Shown piece after piece: positions 43,673 to 54,786 of a stretch of DNA of 64,000 nucleotides. Positions within the stretch are counted from its first letter, which is position 1, and every line of letters begins with the position of its first letter. Origin of the DNA: Paramarasmius palmivorus (Eukaryota; Basidiomycota; Agaricomycetes; Agaricales; Marasmiaceae); assembly GCA_037176845.1 (NCBI GenBank), contig JAYKXP010000012.1, forward strand, positions 558,001 through 622,000, in the 5' to 3' direction. Made by a program: the position numbers and the translations under genes. A model generated the notes under the pieces. That model saw only the letters and a program-made list of their open reading frames with translations. It had not been told where the DNA came from and ran no database searches.

Positions 43673-45291
43673 ATGATTTCTTCTGCCCCTTTGCGTATGT
43701 GTTGGTTTTTTCCCCTTGCTCTCACCTTGACGCAAATGTTTGAATAGGCAACACGTCCCGACCCGTTTCACGGCTTCCCAGCGAATTGCTTTGCGAAGTT
43801 TTCAAATACTGCGCCACCGAAGATTCCAGAGATGAGTTTCGACTTACTCTTACTCAAATCTGCCAACATTGGCGCACCGTTGCATGCAATACTACCTCCT
43901 TGTGGACATATCCTCAACTGTCTTCGCCTGAAGTAGCAAAAGAGATGCTGAGCCGCTCCGGGGGTGCTCCTTTACACATCTGCTACTATCAAAATTTTCG
44001 TACTCTATACGAGCCTATCTCTAGAAAGGACCACGGCAAACGAGAGGCATTGTTAATCGCGCTTGATCATCTTCCCCGTATAAAGACCCTTAGTCTGAAT
44101 ATGCCGGAGGTGGATCTTTTGGAAGCTGCATCGAGGATCCGAGCCGCTCCTTCTCTTCTGCAGCTCTCAATATTCAGTCAAAATTGCGACCTACCTCGAA
44201 ATTTTCTCAGTGACGGCGCTCCGCTTCTGTCAGAAGCCATACTAGACAGCTGTGGACTGGCATGCGACTCTCCGCTTCTCCATAGCCTCACATCACTCGA
44301 ATTATTGGGTGGTGTTGACCGATCAGTCATGGAAGCTCGGTTACCCGATGCCCTCAGAAACATGCCATTGCTAGAGACCCTTGCCGTGGACCAAGTCTAT
44401 TGCGATGCTCCTGCAGAGCCAATAGTGGTCCCTCTTCCCAAACTACGCCGGCTACAGCTCCAGGCTACCCATCCTCTCGCTATCACCATCTTCGATTATA
44501 TCACCTTTCCTGCATCTACCTTCGTGATGATCGAGATATACGGTCAATCTTTCCCGGCGGATACACCTTTCGAGGACTTTGGGACTTTTTGGAGAGGAAT
44601 AGCTCGAATACTATCTCCCGAGTTTCATTCAGATTCCCAGAGAATTGTAAAGACCCTTGCAGTTGACGGCGACAACGGCTACCGAGGTTTATCCTTCACG
44701 TTGAGGGCCTGGCACGATAATTTGCCCTTTGATTCCATCCTGGACCAGTCACCACTCTCCTCTCCCGATCTCACCATCAATGTCGGTTGGTCTAACCATC
44801 ACAGGACTCCAGACAACTTTGGTGATCCGGAATTCTTCGAGATGGTTTTCCTTGCAGCATTTGGTGCCTTGCACCTTCCTGCTCTGGAAACGCTTCATCT
44901 TGGAGCATTTCCCAAATCAATTGGCATCGAAATCCAGGTCATCCTGATGCCTCATTTGTGGACGTGCCCGCTTCGAACTTTAATCCTACACGTCGAACGG
45001 TGTGCGTTATACCTACCGGAGTTATTGGTGCTGCAGCAGGACAATTCGTCACTCTCTGTTCCTTCGCTGGAGACATTGGTATTCACACATTGTAATTGGG
45101 ACCACGAACTCGCCCGAGAGCTCCTGTCGAGTCTTCGCGCAAGGGCTATGCGGGGTTCGAAGTTGCAGAAGATAGTCATGAGGGCATGCACAAACAATGT
45201 GGAGGTTGATTTACGCTCGTTTCAAGACGTCGCCAAGGAAGTTGATTGGGACTCTGCGAACACTGAATCTATTAGATATGCAAGACACTAG
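43673..45291 (+). CDS. F-box protein, subfamily C, copy 1
   Basis: Predicted as join(43673..43694, 43748..45291), 521 residues. A 22-base first exon (MISSAPL) is followed by a 53 bp intron and then the F-box SRLPSELLCEVFKYCA, TQICQHWRTVACNTTSLW and the subfamily C element VAKEMLSRSGGAPLHI. The leucine-rich region ends with blocks found in all C members: ALETLHLGAFPKS, HLWTCPLRTLILHVERC, LPELLVLQQDNSSL, SLETLVFTHCN and GSKLQKIVMRAC. Predicted SCF substrate adaptor of unknown target. The convergent conserved hypothetical gene starts its stop 130 bp downstream. Confidence 0.86.
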
Positions 45292-45421
45292 TACATACGA
45301 TGTTTCGTATTCGATGAATATAAATCTTTGGAATCGAAGTGCCCATTTTATTAGGACACTATCTTCACGACACCTATTATATCCTTCTCGCTAGAATCTT
45401 TCATTTAGCTAGTATTTGTCA

Positions 45422-47442
45422 TTAGTGCGCGAGCGTACTTGAAGAAATTGCTACCACTGACTCGGACCTGTCTTCGTTCCCCAAAACCTCTGCTCCAACG
45501 ATCTCAAGCTCCGGCATATCGACATGTTTAGCAAACTCAGATGTGGTATGGTCAAAGCCTCGAGCAACTTGCCAGTCACGGAGAATACTATAGGTCTCGG
45601 TTTCCCATGAAGTCATAGCAGCAGAAGTCTGCCTCATACTTGATAATTGAACCTCCGGGATCCCAAGGAGCTCGCGTTCCTCAATAGACAATCTAGACCG
45701 ACCATTCCTGTCGAAGGACCAAAAGTAAGTATAGGTCTGTTGTTCCAGACATGAAACGAGTGTCGAGATAGACATGGGAGGATGGCTAAGGAAGAGGTAG
45801 ATCGTGGGTGTATCTAGACCATCGCGGATCGTCATGGGTGCTGTATTATGTCGAACGTCTGTATAGTTTTGCTTGGATTGTAACAAGAGGACCCAGGGTT
45901 TGATGGTAACTGTTGAAAAAACGGTAAAACTTTGGATGGATCGTTCACAACAAGCTACAACATACAACATTGTTCGACTTCATCAAGAGTCATATCAAGA
46001 TTGTGAGCCACCCGGGTGGCCTGAGATAGCCAAACCTTCCGGAATCTTCTGTGATCCAACCAACCTTCCAGACTGATAGAGATTTCCGAGCAATATTCCA
46101 GCTTAAAACTATGGAGATTCAGCTCAACCTACAGTACCGGTAACTAGTACTATCCCTTGCTCACCGTGTTAATCCACCAACTAGTTTTTGATCCACAAGT
46201 CCTTGAACTCTTTCCCATTTCCAGAGCACACCCGCATCTTGTGTCCACCTGGCGACAGGCCCTCGCTCAGGAGAGTGCACGGTATCAAAGCGTATTCCGT
46301 TTACTATACCCATAGGAAGCGGAAACGATACATTCCGAGAAAGCCTTCTGAGATAAGGATGATTTTCGAGCCGGTCAAAGAGGAGATCGTTGTCATAAAA
46401 TGAGCGCTTTGTCGTCCGCGGCAGAATGTCTTCGAGATATGTTGGCTTGAAATGCCACATCGCACATTGAAGAACGGTGAGATCCAATACTCTGGATGCG
46501 CATTGTTGGAAGAAGCCGAAGGCATAGCTGTCGATAAGCATGTCTTTGGTAGAAGGTATGCAAACTCCGCTGTCCGTTTCTAGGGAAGGAACCGAGAATA
46601 GAGGGCCAAGGGGTCCCTCGCAAAGGGAACCCCTTGTGCTTAGCCATATGTTCTCTTCGCTACACCTCTTTTGCTTCTAAAAAAGGACATTAGCTCATCA
46701 CGATGGTTGTCGCGGAAGCTACGAGACAAACCTTCAGATGTTCGATGACGATATCCTTCCACAACGACTTCCGAGAAGACCGGTTATAAAAGTGTGCCAG
46801 GGGAACCATGTCTAGTAGGTTAGAGTCAGACCTGGGACATACTAAAAGTGTTGTAACATCCGGTTACCGTCATGAAAGATTAGGAAGGGAATGTCTGAGC
46901 GATTGAGACCGTAGAGCTGCCACGAATCATGTTTTCTGTTCACTGCTAAGTGAAACTATTACCGGAAGAAACATGCAAGACTTACCCAAAACCAGCGAGT
47001 GAAAACTGCACAAAGTCGTTGTCCCAAAAATCCTGTGCATCTTCCCCTTCGTATATGACAGCAGTGAATTTCGAGTGGAGATCGGGATGTATCGCAACAG
47101 TGGATATCGATCTTCGTGCTGACTTGAGCTTCCCGAAACATACCCCGTTTCTCCACTGCCAGTCCCATTTAGCGAGCTCCTCGGAGTGCAGTTCTTTTAG
47201 GGCGATGATACGACCACGCTTCACATATTCAAACTAAGAAAATCATCGGTCAGCCTGGCGAGACTATATTAGATAGGATTGCAATTAGGCACCTCATCGT
47301 GTTCGCTGTGATCTATAGCCGTCCTACCATCGAGACTGACGGTCTGTGTTGTGATCTTGCATCCATTGAACTGGATCCCTTGTACATGGTTTATTGTGTT
47401 GTGACCCTGGACGGAGATTTGTGAGCAGTTTGTGAAACTCAT
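45422..47442 (-). CDS. Conserved hypothetical protein of Agaricomycetes
   Basis: A multi-exon minus-strand gene from MSFTNCSQISVQGHNTINHV (47442) to a TAA at 45422-45424. Recognisable exon products are FEYVKRGRIIALKELHSEEL with WDWQWRNG, STVAIHPDLHSKFTAVIYEG with AQDFWDNDFVQFS, LDLTVLQCAMWHFKPTYLED, VNGIRFDTVHSPERGPVARW with LWKWERVQGLVDQKL, and a C-terminal IYLFLSHPPMSISTLVSC, TYTYFWSFDRNGRSRLS and ILRDWQVARGFDHTTSEFAK. I recall this arrangement as a repeated unnamed family in mushroom genomes; no domain name or function can be given. No signal peptide or membrane segment stands out. Exact junctions in the middle (46540-46980) are unresolved. Confidence 0.7.
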
Positions 47443-48452
47443 GGTGGTTGCAGTTAAAGGGCGATAGAGTGCGGGAAAGCCGAACGACATGCTATTCTCG
47501 TGGTAGAAAGATACATCGAACTAACAGCAGTACCGAAAAGGAACGTGGGGTATCAGAAGGTGCATGCGCTTTCGTACATGAGAAGTTCTGGGACATGAGA
47601 GCTGTCGAAAAGCTGTCAGTCATGCGCGCGGTTGATCATGAAGAGTACTTATGCATACCTCGGAACACCTGCCCTATGGTACTCTGCCAAGCTTCCCTTC
47701 CCAAACTCAACCGACGACCACGAGGTTTGAGACTTAGCCTGACCGCTCAGAGAATAATATGACATAACTTACCTAGGCAAGTGTCACATTCCGTGAGGTT
47801 CTACAGCGGTTTCGTTCCGCCCATGAGCTTGAACGTAGCACGATGCAGAACCGATGGCCCAATTCCATGATACGGCTGCTCTTTTTTAAACTCGGCATAT
47901 CGTCGAGGAAATTTCTGGGTGACGGTCTTCGTGCTGCTTCTGACTCATTGTAGACTCTTAGCCATCCTACTCAAAGAAAAACAATCAATGTCAGGCAAAG
48001 AAAAGAATGCATGGAACACACCTAATACACTGGTCGAGCAAAGGACTGAGGATGTTTGTCCCCGTAACGGCAGATGCTAAGATTTTCAATGGATGACGGT
48101 CATGGTGGTTACGGTCGAAGAGGTTCAACCTCTTGGCCTCAACCATCACCTACAGTCGCCCGCTACTACCGTCTTCCCTTGCCGTCTGTCTCTACTCACA
48201 GGGAGATAAACACATAGCCTTGCTGTTTGAACATAACGCTCAAGATCTTCCGCCTGAGGGTGAGGAAACCTCGGCTCAGATATTGGTATGTCAAGATTAC
48301 TGATTTTTGGGTTCCTACTCATCCCAGTTACAGCACGTACACCAAGATTACAAGTCAGCCGTGTTGAGAGGTTTACTAGTATGTCTTCCCAGGTTTCTAG
48401 TACGCAACATCTACTTTTGGTTCTTGCTGGGATCTAATCCAATGACGTTCAG
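47443..48452. other. Divergent intergenic region
   Basis: About 1 kb between the hypothetical gene and F-box gene C2. The right end probably holds a short first coding exon of C2 that could not be placed with confidence (an ATG at about 48381 is one candidate). Otherwise nothing recognised. Confidence 0.45.
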
Positions 48453-50026
48453 CAGATCTCATATCCCGTCTTCCCAACGAAATACTCTGCGAGATATTTC
48501 AATATTTCATCCCGGAATTTTCCAATGATAATTTTCGACTTAATCTCACCCATGTCTGTCGAAAGTGGCGTACCGTTGCGTGCAAACTCGCCCCGCTGTG
48601 GAATATTCCCGATTTCCACTCTCCAGAACTGGCGACAGAGATGGTGAGCCGTTTGGGGCTTGCACCTTTTTGTGTTTATTTTTGCTACAACGAACAGCAC
48701 CTACAAACCTCCCAATTCCTTACAGAAGAGCGCAACATCGCCCGCCTTGAGGCGCTATCACAGGTGCTCGATCTTCCTTCCCGCGTTGACACCCTCTATC
48801 TCTCTATACCACACGCATTCATGGACAAGGTAGCATCGAGGGCTATTCGACCAGCTCCTTCCCTTCAGCGGCTGGTATTGATGAGCAACGGATACGATTT
48901 CCCTCGAGATTTCCTTGGAGGCGTTGCACCACTCCTGACAACTCTCTACCTACGGCATTGTGGGTTAGCCGTGGACTCTCCACTTCTTTACAACATCATA
49001 TCACTCAATATCGAAGGACACGCACAAGGTTCGAATTTTGCAGCGCGATTGTGCGAGGTACTAAGGCTAATGCCATCGCTGGAATACCTCGACATACATG
49101 ATATATATCCCAATCCGCCAGCAGACACAGCCATCGCCTCCCTTCCAAAGCTACGAAAGCTCAACTTGAGATGCATTTTTCCGAGCTGTACTGCGATGCT
49201 CGAACATATCTCCTTTCCGGCGACCACCTTTGTGCAGATTGATATCGCCAATCCAAGCCTACTAGACATAGACGAAGAGGACCTCAGCTCGATGTGGACA
49301 AGTGTTGCAAGGATCTTGGCTCCAGACTTTCACCCGGAAGGTCAAAGGATTGTCAGGACCGTCGCTGCTGAAGGTGACGGTGAATTCAGGGCAACTTCAT
49401 TCACGTTGATGATGTGGGAACTGAAAGTGTCGAACACTTCAACCCCGCTTCCTTCTCCTAACCTGTTGGTCATGCTCGACTGGACAGATCGCGAGGAGAA
49501 CGCCTTGGCTAACCCAGTATTCTTCGAAGAGGTTTTCCAGGCAGCGTTCAGTGCTCTGCCGCTCCCTCATTTGGAAACACTTCATCTTGGGTGCTTCCCT
49601 AAGGAAGCCATGTCCAAATTCGGCCTCTTCAAGCGTGCGCTAAGGCCTCACTTATGGTCGAGTACACTCCAGACGTTGATTTTGCACGTGGAACATTGCG
49701 TCGAATATCTACCTGCAATGCTGGTGCATCAGCCAGATAATGGACCGCTTCCGCTCCCAGCGTTGGAGACGCTTCTATTCACGTCAGTCAAATTTGACCG
49801 GCGTATAGTGGAACGACTTGTTCGTAGTCTCAGAACAAGGTCTGACCAGGGCGTGAAGTTGCGGAAGGTGATCATGGATGGAGGCTGCGCAAACGAAGCG
49901 GGACGTGCCATGTATTCGTTCCGAGAGGCTGTCGAGCATGTCGAGTGGAGCTTCTCATCCCAAGAGCTCGATTATTCTGCTGACGAGTACTCGGACACGG
50001 ATAGTGATTCTGGTTCAAGTGCTTGA
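48453..50026 (+). CDS. F-box protein, subfamily C, copy 2 (5' end uncertain)
   Basis: The main exon is open from an acceptor near 48452 (gttcag) to the TGA at 50024-50026. It reads DLISRLPNEILCEIFQYFIP (F-box), LNLTHVCRKWRTVACKLAPL and LATEMVSRLGLAPFCVYF. An ATG at 48641 exists inside this exon but would delete the F-box, so an upstream small exon is expected as in copy C1. C-terminal family blocks are HLETLHLGCFPKE, HLWSSTLQTLILHVEHC, LPAMLVHQPDNGPLPLP and GVKLRKVIMDGGC. The tail is acidic and serine-rich (DEYSDTDSDSGSSA). Predicted SCF adaptor of unknown target. Confidence 0.8.
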
Positions 50027-50136
50027 TTGGCAGGCATGTAATAGTACATATGTTAGAAGCAGTGATATCAATGTAGTAGGAAGTAGTCTTAAATCTATCC
50101 TCTGGTTGGTCAACCAGATTTCATTCAGAATCCTCC

Positions 50137-50768
50137 TCACCATTTCTGTTCTATGGATTTGACTAATCTCTGTAACTCCTGAATGTCTGAGTCCAACACA
50201 TCGGAGCAGTCCTCGATCGTAAGTTTACAGGGCTTGGCCCCTCGTTGAGCTCGAAGTTGGATGTGACATACAGACTAAGGGACATCAAATTGGGCATACT
50301 ATGCGTCAAAGAAGATGTAACGGCCTTCAGGTGCTCTGTGGATAGCTGGAGCTCTAAGCTATGAATGCGCGATCCGAAGCTAGGGCTTAAGACCTGTGAC
50401 AGCAATTCCATGCTCGTCGGTGTCGAACCGCCCTCGCACATCTCTTGATAGTGGACGTCCAAGAGGACTTGCTTTGACCGGGAAATCATCTCGCGGGCTA
50501 GATTGGGTATTGAGAAATCGGGAAAGGTCCATAACTGTGCGTAATCGAGGGCCAAAGAACGCCAGAAGCGACAGACATGTGTGAACCCCAACCATTTGAG
50601 GTCTTCTTCTTGGGTCGGAAACGGGATGCAAAACATGAATATACGGGAGAGTATCTCACTGGGAAGGCGACAAATCAGAGTTTGCTCGTTGTGTTTTGAC
50701 CTAAGCTTGAGTATTTCGACCCCTGGACCCACAGGTGCGTGGATACCGCAGTGGTGACCTATGAACAA
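50137..50768 (-). pseudogene. Internally deleted F-box gene (subfamily A)
   Basis: The first ~180 codons encode a normal subfamily A start: CRLPSEILSRIFMFCIPFPT, FTHVCRFWRSLALDY, LAREMISRSKQVLLDVHY and the first leucine-rich segment to LMSLSLYVTSN. Near 50255-50265 the frame passes directly into sequence that, in another frame, reads LRAQRGAKPCKLTIEDC and then DVLDSDIQELQRLVKSIEQKW to a stop at 50137. That matches the C-termini of other A members (for example DCYDDLQDSQINVLRALVNV in the gene at 54787). About 300 or more codons of the leucine-rich region are therefore missing, with a frame change at the join. The read-through product ends at 50163 as a ~200 residue F-box-only protein. Confidence 0.8.
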
Positions 50769-51185
50769 TTAGCCAAAACCCTTGCACAAAAAATAACAAT
50801 ATTTTCTGCAACGGATACGAACTTTTTTGTTGGATAGAACATTGGCAGTGGTCCGAGCTTTGCATGGAAGCCATGTCTTGCGTCGTGAAAGGCAGGAATA
50901 ACACCGGAACACCGCTATTATCAACCGGCAATTTCTGTTCTGCTCACTCCCATCATCAATGGCAAATCGGCGCCGTATAAAGGGACAAGCTCATCGCCAG
51001 TATTATCAACAATCTCATCCTTATTTTCTAGAATAACATCTATCGACTATACCCCAAACTTGAATCCGCGTCTTAGCACCCTATACGCAGTAGGTGCGTT
51101 GCGAAACGTCCCTTTCAATATCTGGCTACTGACCATCCTGTGTCAAGAAGCACGCTCGGCAAGCGTATTCATCAAGAAATATCGG
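50769..51185. other. Divergent intergenic region
   Basis: Lies between the deleted F-box copy (minus) and F-box gene C3 (plus). Contains the TATA box of C3; otherwise nothing recognised. Confidence 0.5.
50976..50981 (+). promoter_or_regulatory. TATA box of F-box gene C3
   Basis: TATAAA (context cgtataaaggg). The first ATG downstream is the predicted start at 51186, giving a leader of about 180 bases. Confidence 0.45.
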
Positions 51186-52928
51186 ATGGGCAAAGGTGTC
51201 ATCGGGAATTGGTTGCAATTCAGTATGTGGCATCTCTTTCTTGTTATGTTGCTTAGTCTTATGATTCGGTGATCTTGTACAGGCAACCTAAAGAAAGCGC
51301 CGCTACCATTAGACGGCTACGAACACCAGGAAGAACCCTTAGAGCCGGCCTCACCACTACGCAAAGACAGTACCAGTAGCGTCAAGCCCGCAAAGTTTTG
51401 CTACTTGCCCGACGACATACTCTATGAAATTTTCAGGCATTTCCTCCCCAAGCATTCGAAAGACAACCTGCGGCTTGTCCTTACCCATGTTTGCCGACAG
51501 TGGCGCGCTGTTGCGTGTGATATGCCTTCGCTCTGGGCATTCCCCGACCTCTCGAATCCCAATCTAGGAAGGGAGATGCTTCGTCGTTCTCTATCCGATC
51601 CTCCTCATCCCCACTATCCACTCCTTCACGTTCATTTTCAGTACATGAAATATCACCCTAGAACCTTTGCTCAGTTCACGGAAGAGTACACCCGCGTCAG
51701 AATGGAAGCAGCATCCGAGGCGCTTTCTCAATTCGAGCGCATCGAGACCCTTCGACTCAACATGCCTTCCAGGCAATTGGTGGAGGTTGCGTCAAAGCTT
51801 GTTCAGGCTGTTCCTTTCCTTCGATCGTTGGACTTGACCAGTGACGGTGTCGACCTTTCTCCAGGGTTTTTGGGTGGTGGTGCCCCCTTCCTGTCCGCTC
51901 TCAGCCTCAAGTATTGCGGACTCGCGATAAAATCTCCCCTTCTTCCCAACATTACTTCACTGGAGCTGACCGGGGGTGGCAGGACCACCTTCGAGCGTCG
52001 TTTGAGAGATGTACTGAGCGTTATGCCACTACTCGAGCATCTCATTCTACATGACGTCTTTCATCATTCTCACAACGACGCAAAGGTAGCTTTGTTACCT
52101 AATTTACGTCAGTTGGACCTAGACTTCTCCGACATCCGCTGCACAGCAACCTTGCATTACATGTCTTTTCCCCCTACGACTGTAGTACACATCCGCGGAC
52201 ACGATTTAAGGCTTCCGGAGGAACATAGTCCTGATCTCAGCTGGTTATGGGAACCCATTTCTCGGATATTAGCCCCTGGATTTTATCCAGAGCGCGAGAG
52301 ATCTGTCAAGACTCTCACAGCCAATGGCGACGATGCATATGCAGGCGTCTCACTCACGTTGAAGGCTTGGGACACCGCACTCCCATACGACTTCGACAAA
52401 GAGGCTCCGCCATCTCGTCCTCACCTCATTGTCGAAGTGGATTGGTGTGATGGACGCTGGGCACCATATGGATCTCGCCATGTAGCATACTTTGTGGAGG
52501 TTTTTGCTGAAGGGTTTTTCACCCTACCCCTTCCAGGGCTGGAAATCTTGCATCTTGGTGCATTTCCTCGGGAATCGCCTTCTATATCTTACGTCAAACT
52601 TGCTCTACGACCTCACTTGCAATCGAGCACTCTCCGTACTTTGGTTGTACACGGCGAGTATTGCGTGGAATACATTCCTGGACTGCTAGTGTTCCAGCCA
52701 GAAGACAGTTCGCCACTGCCGTTTCCTGCGCTGGAGACGGTAGTGTTCTCATATGTCGACTTTAGGCTGCATTTAGTGCAAGGGCTGATTGAGAGCCTTG
52801 GGGAGCGGTCAATGCAAGGGAAGAAACTGCAGAAGGTGGTCATGATAGGGTGTAGGAGTGATAAGGATTGTCCGATGTCCTTGTTTGAGCATCAAGAGAT
52901 AACGAAAGAGGTAGATTGGGATGGCTAG
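51186..52928 (+). CDS. F-box protein, subfamily C, copy 3
   Basis: Predicted as join(51186..51222, 51283..52928), 560 residues. Exon 1 encodes MGKGVIGNWLQF; the 60 bp intron (gtatgtgg...tgtacag) is in phase with an extended N-terminus (NLKKAPLPLDGYEHQEEPLE) before the F-box CYLPDDILYEIFRHFLP. THVCRQWRAVACDMPSLW and LGREMLRRS follow. C-terminal family blocks are GLEILHLGAFPRE, HLQSSTLRTLVVHGEYCVEY, LVFQPEDSSPLPFPALETV and GKKLQKVVMIGC. The long N-terminal region distinguishes it from the other C members. Predicted SCF adaptor of unknown target. Confidence 0.85.
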
Positions 52929-53523
52929 AGCGAGTTTTACCGCTATAGCCGCGAGGAGTGCCACTGAGACTCTTACTGTACAGAAACTCTAGCTAGCATT
53001 TTATATCATGTAACTCTACATTATATCTGGAGTAAAATCCTAAAACAACGCCTCTCCCAAGACTCTGTCTCGAGCCATGCTACTTAGTAAACGCGCGGCA
53101 GGCGTGCGAACACAGTTCCGAACAGTCTTTCTCTTTGACGTCCACCATGGCATATCTAACTCTTCCTCTCCTGCCGTTCCGGAATAATACAGGCCTAACG
53201 TGAGTATGTCTAGTTCAGCCTCCATATCATCTCTCTTACCGGTTGATAGATTTCGCCAGCTGTGATGCCGGAGTTCACATTTTTGACGTTTTTATGCCTT
53301 ATACATGAACCGAATCATGTCCGGATCCCAGGGGAAAAGTCTGACTCAGGTTGGGCGGCGAAGGATATTTTTGCAATGGGGAACTCGGATTCGGTACGTT
53401 TCCGTCCATGTACTCTCTTACCAGATTCTAACATGTCAGTCTTCGGTTAGAGATTGGTATAAAGACCTGACCGGCTGGGCATTTTCATGAGATATCCAAC
53501 CCCTTCAAACCGAAAATCGTTCA
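52929..53523. other. Intergenic region
   Basis: 595 bp containing the 3' flank of F-box C3 and the promoter of the short-chain dehydrogenase gene. Nothing else recognised. Confidence 0.5.
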
Positions 53524-54713
53524 ATGTCGACTTCACAACTTGTCTGGCTCATTACCGGCACTTCGTGCGTATGCAATATAGTCTAGAGGATGGTGGCGTT
53601 GCTGACGATGTTCGTACATAGGACCGGCCTTGGACGGGACTTAACACTTGCAGCTTTGCGTCGTGGCGATAAAGTCATCGCAACCGCTCGAGCTCGTTCG
53701 ATCTCTCAACTGGGCGATCTCAAGGCAAAAGGAGCAGATACTCTTGAGCTTGACGTCACGGCGCCGTTGGAAGAACTTCAAGCAATCGCGAAGAAGGCTG
53801 TTGCGATACATGGTCGAATAGATGTTGTGGTGAATAATGCTGGATACATTCTTGTCGGTGCTATCGAAGAGAGCACGTATGTTCGCCTCGTTCTATTGCC
53901 TTAACTAGGTTACTGACAAACACCTACTAGTCCTGAAGAGACATACGATCAATTCAAGTAAGCTATTCTCGCTCGTCATCAGGGCACTGTGTTCAATAAA
54001 CCCCGATATTAGTACCAATGTCTTCGGCGCTCTCAATGTCTCGAGAGCGTTCCTCCCGCACATGCGAGAACGAAGAACGGGCACAATCGTTTTCATGGGC
54101 TCGCTCGGCGGCTGGAGGTACGTTTCCTTATCGGTCTTCTTCATGATTACTGATATCTTTCTAGAGCTGCACCCAATGCTGGACTTTATGCCACGACCAA
54201 ATGGGCTTTACGAGGTGCGTTTTCTCCGGAACTGTGAATGACAGCTCAACCTCATTGTCGATTATAGGAATATCAAGCACTCTACACGAAGAAATCGCAC
54301 CTTTAGGTCTCCGCAGCCTATGTGTCGATTTTGGTTATTTTCGAACGTCGTTCCTGACTCCTGACCACCGAAAACCATACACACCAAGAATATCGGATTA
54401 CGCTCCGATAACGGAGAAGTCAGAAGCTGGCTTACAAGGTTGGTGGCCGACAATTGCTGATACCGGTACAATGCTAATCCACGCATATTCAGCATACAAT
54501 GGAAAACAACCTGGTGATCCACAGCGAGGTGTAGAGGTCGTTCTCGACATTGTGAGAGGTGAAGGGACAGTAAACGGGAAGCCATTCCAACAGAGCATCC
54601 AGCTTGGAAGCGACTGTTATGCAGTTGCGAAAGCTGAATGCGAGAAGACTCTATCAAGGTTGGAAGAGTGGAAAGAGGTATCAATAAGTACAGATTATCC
54701 GAAAGGTGTATGA
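53524..54713 (+). CDS. Short-chain dehydrogenase/reductase (SDR)
   Basis: Six exons, 53524-53564, 53622-53876, 53931-53957, 54013-54117, 54165-54214 and 54268-54713, give 307 residues. Classical SDR features are the NAD(P)-binding TGTSTGLG at residues 11-18 (restored by the first splice), NNAG at 85-88, a Ser in MGSLGGW at about 138 and the YxxxK pair as YATTK at 151-155. It should be a cytosolic NAD(P)H-dependent oxidoreductase; RARS after the second strand suggests NADP preference, which is inference. The substrate is not predictable. The downstream F-box gene is convergent with only 73 bp between stop codons. Confidence 0.92.
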
Positions 54714-54786
54714 TTAAAAGGATTATATGTATAAGGGTCATTAATGCGTTGCCTATGTTCCTTGCTTTCCCGCCTCGCCATCCTTC

